From the NCBI RefSeq assembly GCF_013031245.1, contig NZ_WPZL01000012.1:55790-119789 (forward strand): a stretch of DNA of 64,000 nucleotides. The letters run 5' to 3'. The notes beneath the pieces are model-generated. The model saw only the letters and a list, made by a program, of their open reading frames with translations. It made no database searches and was not told the origin of the DNA. Source of the stretch: Ruegeria lacuscaerulensis. GTDB lineage: Bacteria > Pseudomonadota > Alphaproteobacteria > Rhodobacterales > Rhodobacteraceae. Both the position numbers and the translations under genes were made by a program. Below, piece after piece: positions 26,464 to 35,343 of this stretch; position 1 is the first letter of the stretch; every line of letters starts with the position of its first letter.

Positions 26464-26880
26464 GTGACCAATATGATGAACTCCGCCGCTGCCGAGCAAG
26501 ACGCCGTTGGTCTTGCCCGCGAAAGTTTTCTTGGTGAACTCAAATCCCTGAACCGTAACCATCCGAACACTGGCTTTGGCGTTTCGCTGCGCACACATAC
26601 CGGGGGTCGCTATTTGCTTGCCAATTCCCGGATGCCGCTGCCGGAGACTAAGTCGCAGGGGTTTCCGACCGGGCGCCGTCTTGCTCTGCTGGAAAACAGT
26701 GAGCGATTCAGCTCGATCGAAGTGCTCGCCGATTCCCGTACTTATGAAAAGATCTCGCCGCGCGACGAAGCCGCTATTCTGGGCAACGCTTTGAACCTGA
26801 TCGCCCGGATCGACACACTGACCAGTTCCCCTGATGGTCAGGATCACCAACATATCGCTGCCACTGGAACCGGAGGCTGA
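26464..26880 (+). CDS. First gene of the GTPase cluster, unknown function
   Basis: A 138-residue protein if the GTG at 26464 is used. It has AAGGG eight bases upstream; ATG codons at 26473 and 26476 are alternatives. It is soluble. After a helical start (L-A-R-E-S-F-L-G-E-L-K-S-L) comes a strand-rich middle (T-G-F-G-V-S-L-R-T-H-T-G-G-R-Y-L-L) and a C-terminal helix (A-A-I-L-G-N-A-L-N-L-I-A-R-I). I do not recognise the family. Its stop is 2 bases before the first large GTPase, so the two are co-translated, which suggests a partner or regulator of that GTPase. Confidence 0.75.
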   Translation: MTNMMNSAAAEQDAVGLARESFLGELKSLNRNHPNTGFGVSLRTHTGGRYLLANSRMPLPETKSQGFPTGRRLALLENSERFSSIEVLADSRTYEKISPRDEAAILGNALNLIARIDTLTSSPDGQDHQHIAATGTGG

Positions 26881-26882
26881 CA

Positions 26883-28892
26883 ATGGCCCGCAACGACCAT
26901 CTTCTGTCCGTAGGCAACGAAGCGCTGACGCCAATGACGGCGGCCATGGCTTCGCTGACCACGCAGATCGACCAACTGACAGAGGTGGCGGACGCACGGT
27001 CCTCGGCCCGACTGGCAACGCTCAAGACGCGCATGGAAAACTTTACGGCCAGTGTAACGCTGGTCGGGCAGGTAAAAGCCGGTAAATCCTCAATTGTGAA
27101 TATTCTTGCCGGACGCCCTGCTCTGTTGCCATCAGACGTAAACCCGTGGACCTCGGTGGTGACCACGCTGAACATCAACACCCGCACCGAGGGCGACACA
27201 AAATCCAAGTTCACATTCTTTGAGCAGGAAGAATGGGACAACCTGATGGTGGGCGGCGGTCGTCTCGGCGAACTGGCCAACCGGGCTGGTGCAGATGACG
27301 AGATGGAAGATATTCGCCGCCAGATCGGTGAGATGAAAGCCAAGTCCGAGGCCCGGCTGGGCCAGCATTTCGACCTGATTTTGGGGCAAAGCCACCAGTA
27401 CGACTACTTCGATGAAGAGCTGATTCAACGCTATGTCTGTCTGGGCGATCAGGACGACCCGGATATCAATCCGAAGACCGGGCGCTTTGCTGATGTCACC
27501 AAGTCCGCGGAATTGTACATGGACATTCCGCAATACCCAATCTCACTGAAACTCTGCGACACACCGGGTGTGAATGATACCTTTATGGTGCGCGAGCAGA
27601 TCACCCTGCGCAGCCTGCGCGGATCCGAGGTCTGTGTGGTTGTCTTGGCTGCCAGTCAGGCGCTGACGACGATGGACATGGCGCTGATGCGAATTATCGC
27701 CCAGTTCGAAAACCGTCAGATCATCCTGTTCGTGAACCGGATCGACGAACTGGCCGATCCGGTCAATCAGGTTCCCGAGATCCGCGACCGGATTCAGGAC
27801 ACGCTGAAACAGAACAATATCGACACCAACACAAGTGTCGTATTCGGCAGCGCATTGTGGGCTGAGGCTGCCATTACCGGCAATCCCGATATCCTGACCG
27901 AGGAGTCACGTCAGGCACTGAACACCTTCTATCTGGCAGCCGGGTTTGGCGATCAGGCACCGTCGCTCGACAAGATTTGGGCATTGTCCGGTCTGCCCGA
28001 TCTGTTGCTGGCCATGAATGAGCGCATCGCCGAAGGCGCAGGTAACCGTTTGCTGGACCGCGTGCGCCACCGCGCTCGCAATATCGCGAGTCAAATTCGC
28101 GCGACTGCTGTAGCAAAGAACCTGTCCAGTGGTGAAGGCGTCGTTCGCGATCTGGACGGAGTTGCGCCGGATGAGGCCATCGGCACAGTGACCGAGCAAT
28201 ACGAAGCGAAGGTTTCTGAACTGACCGCTTCGCTGCGCGAAAAAGTGTTGGAGCGGTTGAAGACAGCCGAATCCAACTTTGTCAAACGCGCAACGGATTC
28301 TCTGATCGCGCATTTGGAACAGAATGGTGAGCAAGGCACCTGGCAATATGACCCGGCGGGCCTGCGTACTCTGCAAAAAGCGGCCTATTTCAGCTTTGCC
28401 CGTTCCATGCGCAAAGAAGCCGGTGCGCTCTATGCCGCCGCAGCAACGGATGTCGAGGCGCTGTATCAAAAACTGCTGGGCAACCATCTGGGTGAGTTCA
28501 GCATCGAAGCGCCGATCGTGCCACGGGTTCCGCCACCCCTGGGCATCGGCCGCACCATCGCGCTGGACCTTCAAAGCACGTGGTGGCGCCGCTGGTGGCA
28601 GCGCCGCAAAGGGTTTGAGGCTTATGCCGCCGATTACACACGCCTGATCGCGTCTGAGGCGAACTCGATCACCAAAGACATCGAGGAAAACCAAATCGCG
28701 GCAGTGCTGGAAAACGTCCGGGCCGGTTTGTCGGATTTCCTGCGTGAGCAGAACGAGACCCTGCTGAATATTTCGGCTTCGGCCGAGCAGGACCCGAACC
28801 AAGCCGCCCTGATGGCGGGTATGACGCCTAAGAAATCACGAGACGATATTCTGGGCGACATCCTGAAAGATCTTAGTAACGAGGCAGCATAA
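26883..28892 (+). CDS. Dynamin-like GTPase, large, first pair
   Basis: The 669-residue protein has a dynamin-type GTPase domain: G1 G-Q-V-K-A-G-K-S-S at 62-70, G2 region L-P-S-D-V-N-P-W-T at 82-90, G3 D-T-P-G-V-N-D at 226-232 and G4 N-R-I-D at 285-288. About 135 residues separate G2 from G3, much more than in small GTPases. The C-terminal half is helical. Near 567-578 it carries W-W-R-R-W-W-Q-R-R-K-G-F, an aromatic/basic patch that could insert in a membrane like a dynamin paddle (inference). It aligns throughout with the 680-residue GTPase at 32018. It is followed after 8 bases by a smaller GTPase gene, so they probably act as a pair. Confidence 0.85.
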   Translation: MARNDHLLSVGNEALTPMTAAMASLTTQIDQLTEVADARSSARLATLKTRMENFTASVTLVGQVKAGKSSIVNILAGRPALLPSDVNPWTSVVTTLNINTRTEGDTKSKFTFFEQEEWDNLMVGGGRLGELANRAGADDEMEDIRRQIGEMKAKSEARLGQHFDLILGQSHQYDYFDEELIQRYVCLGDQDDPDINPKTGRFADVTKSAELYMDIPQYPISLKLCDTPGVNDTFMVREQITLRSLRGSEVCVVVLAASQALTTMDMALMRIIAQFENRQIILFVNRIDELADPVNQVPEIRDRIQDTLKQNNIDTNTSVVFGSALWAEAAITGNPDILTEESRQALNTFYLAAGFGDQAPSLDKIWALSGLPDLLLAMNERIAEGAGNRLLDRVRHRARNIASQIRATAVAKNLSSGEGVVRDLDGVAPDEAIGTVTEQYEAKVSELTASLREKVLERLKTAESNFVKRATDSLIAHLEQNGEQGTWQYDPAGLRTLQKAAYFSFARSMRKEAGALYAAAATDVEALYQKLLGNHLGEFSIEAPIVPRVPPPLGIGRTIALDLQSTWWRRWWQRRKGFEAYAADYTRLIASEANSITKDIEENQIAAVLENVRAGLSDFLREQNETLLNISASAEQDPNQAALMAGMTPKKSRDDILGDILKDLSNEAA

Positions 28893-28900
28893 GTAGCGAT

Positions 28901-30640
28901 ATGGCAAAAGATACACAAACCCGCTTCGTATCTCCTAAGGCATGGGAACGCATCGAGCAGTGGTCCCGCCGCAAACCTATCTTTGCGCTTATGGGGGAAT
29001 TCAGTGCCGGGAAATCGACGCTGATGAACTTTCTGTTGCGCTCGCAGGCGCTGCCAACACAGGTGACCGCCACGCAGCTGCCGCCTGTCTGGTTTAGCTG
29101 GGGCAAGCAGTCGGCATATATTCAACGGCACGACGGCACCCGCGAAAATATCACTCTGGAACAGCTTGATTGCGTCGGAGTCAATGACGCCCAGTTCGTT
29201 CGTATATTCCTGGAAGCGGACATCCTGGAAGCGGTGGATCTGATCGACACGCCTGGCATTTCAGATCCGAAGATTTCTAGCGACGTCTGGCGGCGCGCGG
29301 TTGGACAGGCCAATGGCGTGTTGTGGTGCACCCACGCAACTCAGGCCTGGCGGGAGACCGAAAGGGCGACATGGGTCTCTCTGCCCGAGCGGTTGCAACA
29401 TAACTCGTTGTTGTTGGTAACTCGAGCCGATGTGCTTGGGGCGAAAGATCGCCAAAAGGTGTTGCGCCGCGTCAACCGTGAAGCTGGCCACCTGTTCAAT
29501 CGGTCTATCCTGTTTTCGGCCCGTGACGCGATCATCGCACGGGACAAAAGTGGTGACGCAGAGCTTTGGGCTCGCAGCGGTGGCGGCAAGATGGTCGACA
29601 GCTTTCTTGAAATCACTGAACAGATTATGGACAGCCGCGCCGATCAGCTGGCCCGGTATCAGATCGATAACAGCCTGTCCGGGGCCGCACACGCACAACC
29701 CGTGCGCCCAGTACGCAATGCAGGTGCAGCAGTTGAGCCGGCCCCTCTCAAACTTGTAAATCCAGTCCAGGACTCCGAGCCGAGTACGGGTGACGAAGTC
29801 GTCACCAGCTTCCCCGTTCGCCCCGCACGTGTGGAACGTCGCACAGAGGATACCGAACGCGCGGAACGCATTAAAGCTGAAGAGGCCGAACGTCTGCGGG
29901 CAGAAATGACGCCGCAACCCGACGCGAAAGACCCTGTGTCGGAAACCGAAGAGGACGAGCTGCGTGCGTTTTTCCGTGACTCGCCAAACCAATCTCTGAA
30001 CTTGGCCGAACACACGGGCCTGACGATGGACGAGGACGAATTCAGCCTGCTGGACGAGGACGACCTGGAAGACGGCGACTTGATTGATGACGACAGCCTT
30101 TTGTCTGGCGACGTTGCCGATCACCCCTTCGAAGGTTCCGACATAATCATGGCACCGCCGGCAGACAGGTTGGCTTCGACATTGGGACAGGATCAACCCG
30201 AAACTGGCCAACCCGACGAGCAGCGTGCGGAATTGTCGGTATCCTCAATTACCGCACTGATGGCTGAACAATCGAAGGTCACGGATGACGAGTTCGAACC
30301 CGAGCCGGAGTCGAGTGGTCTCGTGGACATGCATGTGGTGCCGTTGTCCAACGGTAACGGCTCTGACGTTCCTGCCGCGGCCGGAGAGAAGAATGAAGCG
30401 CTGGAAGGTTTGCTGAACGTGCCCGCTGGCACGCCACTGAGCGCAGCGTCGATGTGGCGCGAGATTACCGATGATGAAGACCTGCCGGACGATGCCGAGG
30501 GTATGAAAAAAGTCTTCAAAGCATTCCTTGAGGAATTCGACCAGATTTCCGCCGAGCACTTCGCACGCCAGGCCAAGGGGGCGGTCCGTCCTGTTCCCAA
30601 TACCTCCAAAAGTGGCGGGGCAGAATGGCATGTGTCGTAA
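28901..30640 (+). CDS. Dynamin-like GTPase, small partner with acidic tail, first pair
   Basis: 579 residues. The GTPase domain has G1 G-E-F-S-A-G-K-S-T at 32-40, a G2 threonine in V-T-A-T-Q-L-P-P, G3 D-T-P-G at 116-119 and G4-like T-R-A-D at 174-177. Between G3 and G4 it has W-C-T-H-A-T-Q-A-W-R-E-T-E-R, shared almost exactly with the GTPase at 34057. After about residue 250 the sequence is low-complexity and very acidic (runs of D and E around 365-405), so the last 330 residues are probably disordered except for a C-terminal helix near 540. The acidic tail is absent from the second pair. It may bind partners or receive regulation from the kinase module. Confidence 0.83.
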   Translation: MAKDTQTRFVSPKAWERIEQWSRRKPIFALMGEFSAGKSTLMNFLLRSQALPTQVTATQLPPVWFSWGKQSAYIQRHDGTRENITLEQLDCVGVNDAQFVRIFLEADILEAVDLIDTPGISDPKISSDVWRRAVGQANGVLWCTHATQAWRETERATWVSLPERLQHNSLLLVTRADVLGAKDRQKVLRRVNREAGHLFNRSILFSARDAIIARDKSGDAELWARSGGGKMVDSFLEITEQIMDSRADQLARYQIDNSLSGAAHAQPVRPVRNAGAAVEPAPLKLVNPVQDSEPSTGDEVVTSFPVRPARVERRTEDTERAERIKAEEAERLRAEMTPQPDAKDPVSETEEDELRAFFRDSPNQSLNLAEHTGLTMDEDEFSLLDEDDLEDGDLIDDDSLLSGDVADHPFEGSDIIMAPPADRLASTLGQDQPETGQPDEQRAELSVSSITALMAEQSKVTDDEFEPEPESSGLVDMHVVPLSNGNGSDVPAAAGEKNEALEGLLNVPAGTPLSAASMWREITDDEDLPDDAEGMKKVFKAFLEEFDQISAEHFARQAKGAVRPVPNTSKSGGAEWHVS

Positions 30641-30661
30641 AACGAAATACAGGTAGAGACG

Positions 30662-31063
30662 ATGTCTATCCAAGCAGCACTCAAAACCGCAATGGAAAAC
30701 ATACCCGACTGTGTTGCAGCCGGGTATGTCGATATGGAAACAGGAATGTTGCTGGGGACCAACACGACTGATCCTGACGATGCGGATGTTCTGGACACTT
30801 TAGCCATCGCCGTAGCTAACCTGTTTCAGGGACGAGGTGTTAAAGCCTTCGAAGAATTGTTACGCCAAGCAGGAGCGGAGGATACGGAAAACCCGGGATT
30901 TGGCGAAATCGCTGTGTTTTCGAACGATCGGCTGAACATTTTTCTGCGGACCCGGGAATATCCTGATCATGTGGTCTGCTACATCTGTCGCAACAGTGCC
31001 AATGTTGGGTTGGCGCTGACAAAATCGCATCTCAGCCTGGGGCCGGTCGCGGCCGCGGTTTAG
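30662..31063 (+). CDS. Roadblock/LC7-like protein
   Basis: The 133-residue protein has the roadblock pattern: helix A-L-K-T-A-M-E-N-I-P, strand C-V-A-A-G-Y-V-D-M-E-T-G-M-L-L-G, a helix with A-I-A-V-A-N-L-F-Q-G, then strands I-A-V-F-S-N-D-R-L-N-I-F-L-R and V-V-C-Y-I-C-R. Roadblock proteins bind and regulate small GTPases such as MglA. Here one sits between two pairs of dynamin-like GTPases, so a GTPase-regulator role is likely. It begins 21 bases after the acidic-tailed GTPase and has AGGTAGAGA upstream. Confidence 0.72.
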   Translation: MSIQAALKTAMENIPDCVAAGYVDMETGMLLGTNTTDPDDADVLDTLAIAVANLFQGRGVKAFEELLRQAGAEDTENPGFGEIAVFSNDRLNIFLRTREYPDHVVCYICRNSANVGLALTKSHLSLGPVAAAV

Positions 31064-31086
31064 ACAGGACCAGAGGGGGTCACGGC

Positions 31087-31947
31087 ATGATGGATACGGA
31101 CATACTCGAAATGCTCGATGAAATCGGGCGTTCTTCTGTCGCTCGCCTCAGCCCGGCGGTCACTGTTTTGGGTGAAACGGCCAGCATACGGCGTGAGAAA
31201 GTGCTGCGCACCATTCGCGGCACTATCCTGCCGCGCCGGTTGGAATTTACCGCCGCCAACGGGGACTGCCTTGCGATCGAGGTCAACAGTTCCCGGGTAA
31301 CTGATGTTTTCCGGGTTCAGTCCGGTGTTGCACCCGATTTCGAAACTGAATCACGTGAAGATCTGGCAGGTAGGCTTGCTCACCTGGTATCGGACATCGC
31401 ATCGGCTCCTGCCCCGCTTGAGCTGGTCTCTCTGCAACCGGACACAATGCTTGAAGTCGATGACGTCGGCATCACCTTCAGCGAGATAGAGGCCGCCTGC
31501 GAAGGCATCGAACTGCCTGCGGATCATGTCATTTCCATCGTAGCAAATGACGACGCACCCGAGGAAGTGGAGATCCGCGAAAACACTCAGGATGGGCTGG
31601 CAAACAGCTTTTACGAAGGAGCGGAACGATTTGCACAGGGGCGTGTTCTTGCTCAAGCCTCCGGAGGTGCGGCGCTGCGTTCAGATGGCACTTGCGCGCA
31701 AGACGAACCACTTCATCCCGAACAAGATCTGCTGACCCGGTTCGCTCGCGATCTGACGGGTTGGAGTAGTGACTCCGTGTCAGACCCGGATCAACCCCAA
31801 CTGATCGTTATGCGACCATCCGGTGGAAAAGGCGCAGGGCTAGCCATCCTGCGAGATGGCGAACAGTTCGCAATGGCCGTGCATGAGGCGCGCAAACTGG
31901 GTTCGGTCGTTAATCTGTGGGCAGCTCTTACGGGGCCGGACGGATGA
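31087..31947 (+). CDS. Unknown protein between the GTPase pairs
   Basis: 286 residues, soluble, unrecognised. The N-terminal 100 residues have strand-rich segments (A-S-I-R-R-E-K-V-L-R-T-I-R-G-T-I and L-E-F-T-A-A-N-G-D-C-L-A-I-E-V). The middle is acidic. The C-terminus (L-I-V-M-R-P-S-G-G-K-G-A-G-L-A-I-L-R-D-G) looks like the strands of a roadblock-type fold. An ATG at 31090 follows directly and may be used instead. It lies 23 bases after the roadblock-like gene and 70 before the second large GTPase, in the same direction. Confidence 0.7.
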   Translation: MMDTDILEMLDEIGRSSVARLSPAVTVLGETASIRREKVLRTIRGTILPRRLEFTAANGDCLAIEVNSSRVTDVFRVQSGVAPDFETESREDLAGRLAHLVSDIASAPAPLELVSLQPDTMLEVDDVGITFSEIEAACEGIELPADHVISIVANDDAPEEVEIRENTQDGLANSFYEGAERFAQGRVLAQASGGAALRSDGTCAQDEPLHPEQDLLTRFARDLTGWSSDSVSDPDQPQLIVMRPSGGKGAGLAILRDGEQFAMAVHEARKLGSVVNLWAALTGPDG

Positions 31948-32017
31948 CTTATACGCCCATAACATTCAATTTTTCGACTAATTCAATCCGTGATTACAAG
32001 TTACCAGGGTAAGGTTT

Positions 32018-34060
32018 ATGAGTGAAAATAACCGTCGCGAGTTAATTCGTATTGCCGATGACATGAACGGGGCCAGCAATGAGGAAACCCGTCATTTCAT
32101 CTCGCGCATTGTCCGCGATCTTTCCAATCTGAAACCATCCATCGCCTTTGTCGGACAGATCAAGGCAGGCAAGTCCCGTTTGATCAACGGGTTTACCGGT
32201 CAGGCTGAATACCTGCCGTCAGACGTAAACCCATGGACAACGGTGATAACGGATATGCACTTTGGGCACCCTTCGGGCCGGACCGAAGGGGCTGAGTTCC
32301 ACTTTTTCGACAACCGCCAGTGGCAGTCGCTGATCGCCGAGGGCGAAGAGCTTCGCAACATGTTCCCCGATGACGAGGACAGCTATAAGCGCGAAATGAT
32401 CGAAGAGCAGGTCGAGGCCATGAAGACCCGCGCCAAGCTGCGCCTGGGCGAAAGCTACAAGCACCTGTTGGGACAGCATCACGATCTGGAAAAGCTGACA
32501 ACGGACGATCTGGCACGCTATGTCTGCGCAGGTGACGACCCAACCGAAGAAAACGCGCACGATCCCGGTTCTGATCGCGGCCTTTACAGTGACATTACCC
32601 GCAAGGCCGAAGTGTATTTCGACATCGGTCATTTCCCCTTCCCGCTGACGGTTACGGACACACCGGGCGTCAACGACCCGCTTTTGATCCGCGAAGAAAT
32701 CTCGCGCCAATACCTCAAGGAATCCGATTTCTTTGTGGTGGTCTTGTCGGCCCATCAGGCCCTTTCTCGGGCCGATCTGAAGCTGTTCCGTCTCATGCAG
32801 GCGCTAGAACTGGGTCAGATCGTGGTGTTCATCAACCGTGTGGACGAACTGGGTGGCGGTGCCGAGGACGCAAGCAAAGTACGAGCCGATGTCATGGAGG
32901 GTCTGGAAAGGGCGCTCGGGAATTCGGACATTGATGTCCTGATGGGCAGCGCGCAGTGGGCGCACTATGCTCTGACCGGTGACGAAACCGGTATCAATCA
33001 CGACGAGGTTCTGGCCTGGCTGCGCGCGCACCCGGAGCAGATGAAGCAATATCTGGACGGTGTGGAAGAGATAAAACAGGGCCCAGGACCGATCAGCCGC
33101 GAGGGTGTTCTGCGCTTTGCCGCCATGATCGCGTCCGGCCTGCCCGACCTGCGCCGTCACGTCACCCGCGCCCTGACCGAAGGACCGCGAGACGAACAGT
33201 TGCGGATGGCGTGGCAGCACCTCAACAGTTTCGCTCAAGGCGAGTTGGAACGGACCAAAGCCCATTTGCGAGCAATCGAGGATGAAAGCACCCCTGCGGC
33301 TGAAAGCGCCAATGAAAACGACAAAACTCTGACGGATCTGCGGACACTGGTCACCCAAAAGACAACTGAAATCGTCAGTGACATGGACGATGTTCTGGCG
33401 AACTTGCGCGGCGTCATGGACGACACCGTGGCCGAAGCTGTTTCGGCTGTGGTTCGGGGGCAGAACGGAGACTCGCCCTTGTTGGCCAAAGGCGGTGAGA
33501 CCGAATTGAATTTTACTCCACTGCGGGATCGTATGCGCGAGCTGGTTCAGGGTGCAACTCAGGTGGTGCGCCAACGCATGCTCAGCGAGCTATACACTAT
33601 CGACATGCAAAGCAACGCCGCCCTGCGCGCCCTGCCTGGCTGGCAGGAACCGTCGGACAACCGGATGAACACCAGCGCGGTGCGTTGGTTCCGACCGGAT
33701 ACGACCGCCCTGACCCGTGGCATTACCGTTGAACTTCGGGTCAATTGGCTGTCGCGGCTGATTTCGCGCAAAAGCGTGGTGGCGCGGGCCGAACGCATGA
33801 TTGTGCAGGAATTCGAAATGATTGGTGACGATCTTGTGGATACCGCACGCAGCGATCTGACGGAGCGTCTGAACACAGTTCTGGATCATTACCTCGCCCT
33901 GCTGGCCGGTCACCTTGAACATAGGGCCGGAAGCGGCGAAACCAATGCCAGAGCCGAAGCGCAAGTTGCCTTTGACCTGGCACAGCGCATCACTGATGAG
34001 TTGGGCGCCGTTTTTGATGCCGGCGACATAGAAAAAAGACTGACAGAGGCCGCTGAATGA
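32018..34060 (+). CDS. Dynamin-like GTPase, large, second pair
   Basis: A 680-residue paralogue of the GTPase at 26883. G1 is G-Q-I-K-A-G-K-S at 46-53, G2 L-P-S-D-V-N-P-W-T at 66-74, G3 D-T-P-G-V-N-D at 214-220 and G4 N-R-V-D at 273-276. The long insert between G2 and G3 (about 140 residues, with R-L-G-E/Q and D-L-A-R-Y-V-C-A-G-D) is conserved between the two. The C-terminal half is helical. Near 570-590 it has R-V-N-W-L-S-R-L-I-S-R-K in place of the Trp/Arg patch of the first copy. Its stop overlaps the next GTPase start by four bases, so the pair is translationally coupled. Confidence 0.85.
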   Translation: MSENNRRELIRIADDMNGASNEETRHFISRIVRDLSNLKPSIAFVGQIKAGKSRLINGFTGQAEYLPSDVNPWTTVITDMHFGHPSGRTEGAEFHFFDNRQWQSLIAEGEELRNMFPDDEDSYKREMIEEQVEAMKTRAKLRLGESYKHLLGQHHDLEKLTTDDLARYVCAGDDPTEENAHDPGSDRGLYSDITRKAEVYFDIGHFPFPLTVTDTPGVNDPLLIREEISRQYLKESDFFVVVLSAHQALSRADLKLFRLMQALELGQIVVFINRVDELGGGAEDASKVRADVMEGLERALGNSDIDVLMGSAQWAHYALTGDETGINHDEVLAWLRAHPEQMKQYLDGVEEIKQGPGPISREGVLRFAAMIASGLPDLRRHVTRALTEGPRDEQLRMAWQHLNSFAQGELERTKAHLRAIEDESTPAAESANENDKTLTDLRTLVTQKTTEIVSDMDDVLANLRGVMDDTVAEAVSAVVRGQNGDSPLLAKGGETELNFTPLRDRMRELVQGATQVVRQRMLSELYTIDMQSNAALRALPGWQEPSDNRMNTSAVRWFRPDTTALTRGITVELRVNWLSRLISRKSVVARAERMIVQEFEMIGDDLVDTARSDLTERLNTVLDHYLALLAGHLEHRAGSGETNARAEAQVAFDLAQRITDELGAVFDAGDIEKRLTEAAE

Positions 34061-35343
34061 TTGAATTTCCCGGAACCGAACAGGAAGTGAGACAGCTCGA
34101 GCGCTTTCTGACCGCGACCGAAAACCTGCCCACAGACGCGGCGCTGGACGAGATGCGGGAACGCGCACTTGCCCATGCCGAGCGACTGTCAAACGCGGTG
34201 AATATCGGTTTTGCCGGGGAATTTGGGGCTGGCAAATCCAGCCTCGCCAACATGCTGGCCGGGGCCGATATTCTGCCAACCGGACCACAGCACCTGAAAT
34301 TGCCGTTGGTTATCGTTGCATATTCCGAGACCCCGGAAACGACTGTTGGCTGGTGGGGCAAGGAACCCAAAGTGTATTCAGGTATCGCGCTGGAAAAGGC
34401 AGCTGCCGATGAGCCCGATTTCATTTCCGTGGGATTGAACACCCCTGCCCTGCAAGAAATCTCACTGTTCGATCTGCCGGGAACCGGCGCGCTGGACGAT
34501 ACGTACAAATCGACGCTTGATCTGTTGAAATTCGTTGATTGCGCAATCTGGTGCACTAACGGCACCAATGCCTGGCGCGAGACCGAGCGTCATCTCTGGG
34601 CGCAGGTCCCGCCAGAGCTGCGCGCCAACAGTTTGCTGGCGGTCACCCATTCAGACCTGCCACCGGTTCGCGATGCGCTGGATCGTGTATTGTCCCGACT
34701 CAACAAGGAAAAAGGCGACTTATTCCGGTCAGTCGTTCCTATCGGTACTCCGGTCGCTGTTCGCGCAATGGCGCAGGAGCCTGAGCCTGATTTCGCCCTT
34801 TGGCAGACCTGTGGCGGTCAGGATCTGGCGGAACAGGTTCTGCAGATCGCATCCGACCGCCGCCTGAGCGATCTGGAAGCCGCGCGCGCCGATCTGGAAC
34901 AGGATTTCCTGCCTTTCCTTGAAACGCTGGAAGGCCCCGAGGACGAAGCACTCCAGTCAAACGCCCTTTCGATGCATGCCACACTCGAATCCGCGATGCC
35001 TCCGCTGGAAAACCCGATCCTTGAAGACTGGCTTGCTGCAATTGCAAGCATTTATGAGGACCTCCGCGAGTTGTCGGATATCGAACCTGCAGCGTTCCTG
35101 CACTCTTGCCAGGAAATCGTCGAAGACTTTGCCGAGCGTCTGGAACAGGGTGATGAGATCGACCCTTCGGCAGATTGGATTCCCGGCGAGTTCGAAAAGG
35201 CCACTGACCTGCTATTGCTGCTGCAATTCGAAAGCGGCGATGCCCCTGTGAAAGACGCAATCAGCATACTGGCGCAGCTCAGCGACAATCTTGCCTGGGC
35301 GGGCAGTCGCGTGGATTCAGTGCAGCCGAAAACCGGAACCTGA
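34057..35343 (+). CDS. Dynamin-like GTPase, small partner, second pair
   Basis: A 428-residue GTPase with G1 G-E-F-G-A-G-K-S at 54-61, a G2 region L-P-T-G-P-Q-H-L-K-L-P, G3 D-L-P-G at 139-142 and G4-like T-H-S-D at 197-200. It shares the W-C-T-x-x-T-x-A-W-R-E-T-E-R segment with the GTPase at 28901. Its C-terminal 200 residues are helical and acidic (F-L-E-T-L-E-G-P-E-D-E-A-L) without the long disordered tail. It is coupled to the preceding large GTPase by an ATGA overlap and is the last gene before a strong hairpin. Confidence 0.83.
   Translation: MIEFPGTEQEVRQLERFLTATENLPTDAALDEMRERALAHAERLSNAVNIGFAGEFGAGKSSLANMLAGADILPTGPQHLKLPLVIVAYSETPETTVGWWGKEPKVYSGIALEKAAADEPDFISVGLNTPALQEISLFDLPGTGALDDTYKSTLDLLKFVDCAIWCTNGTNAWRETERHLWAQVPPELRANSLLAVTHSDLPPVRDALDRVLSRLNKEKGDLFRSVVPIGTPVAVRAMAQEPEPDFALWQTCGGQDLAEQVLQIASDRRLSDLEAARADLEQDFLPFLETLEGPEDEALQSNALSMHATLESAMPPLENPILEDWLAAIASIYEDLRELSDIEPAAFLHSCQEIVEDFAERLEQGDEIDPSADWIPGEFEKATDLLLLLQFESGDAPVKDAISILAQLSDNLAWAGSRVDSVQPKTGT

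Noticed and set aside
27906..28802. Minus-strand frame of 298 codons inside the first large GTPase
   Set aside because: Shadow of a high-GC gene; no ribosome site or recognisable motif.
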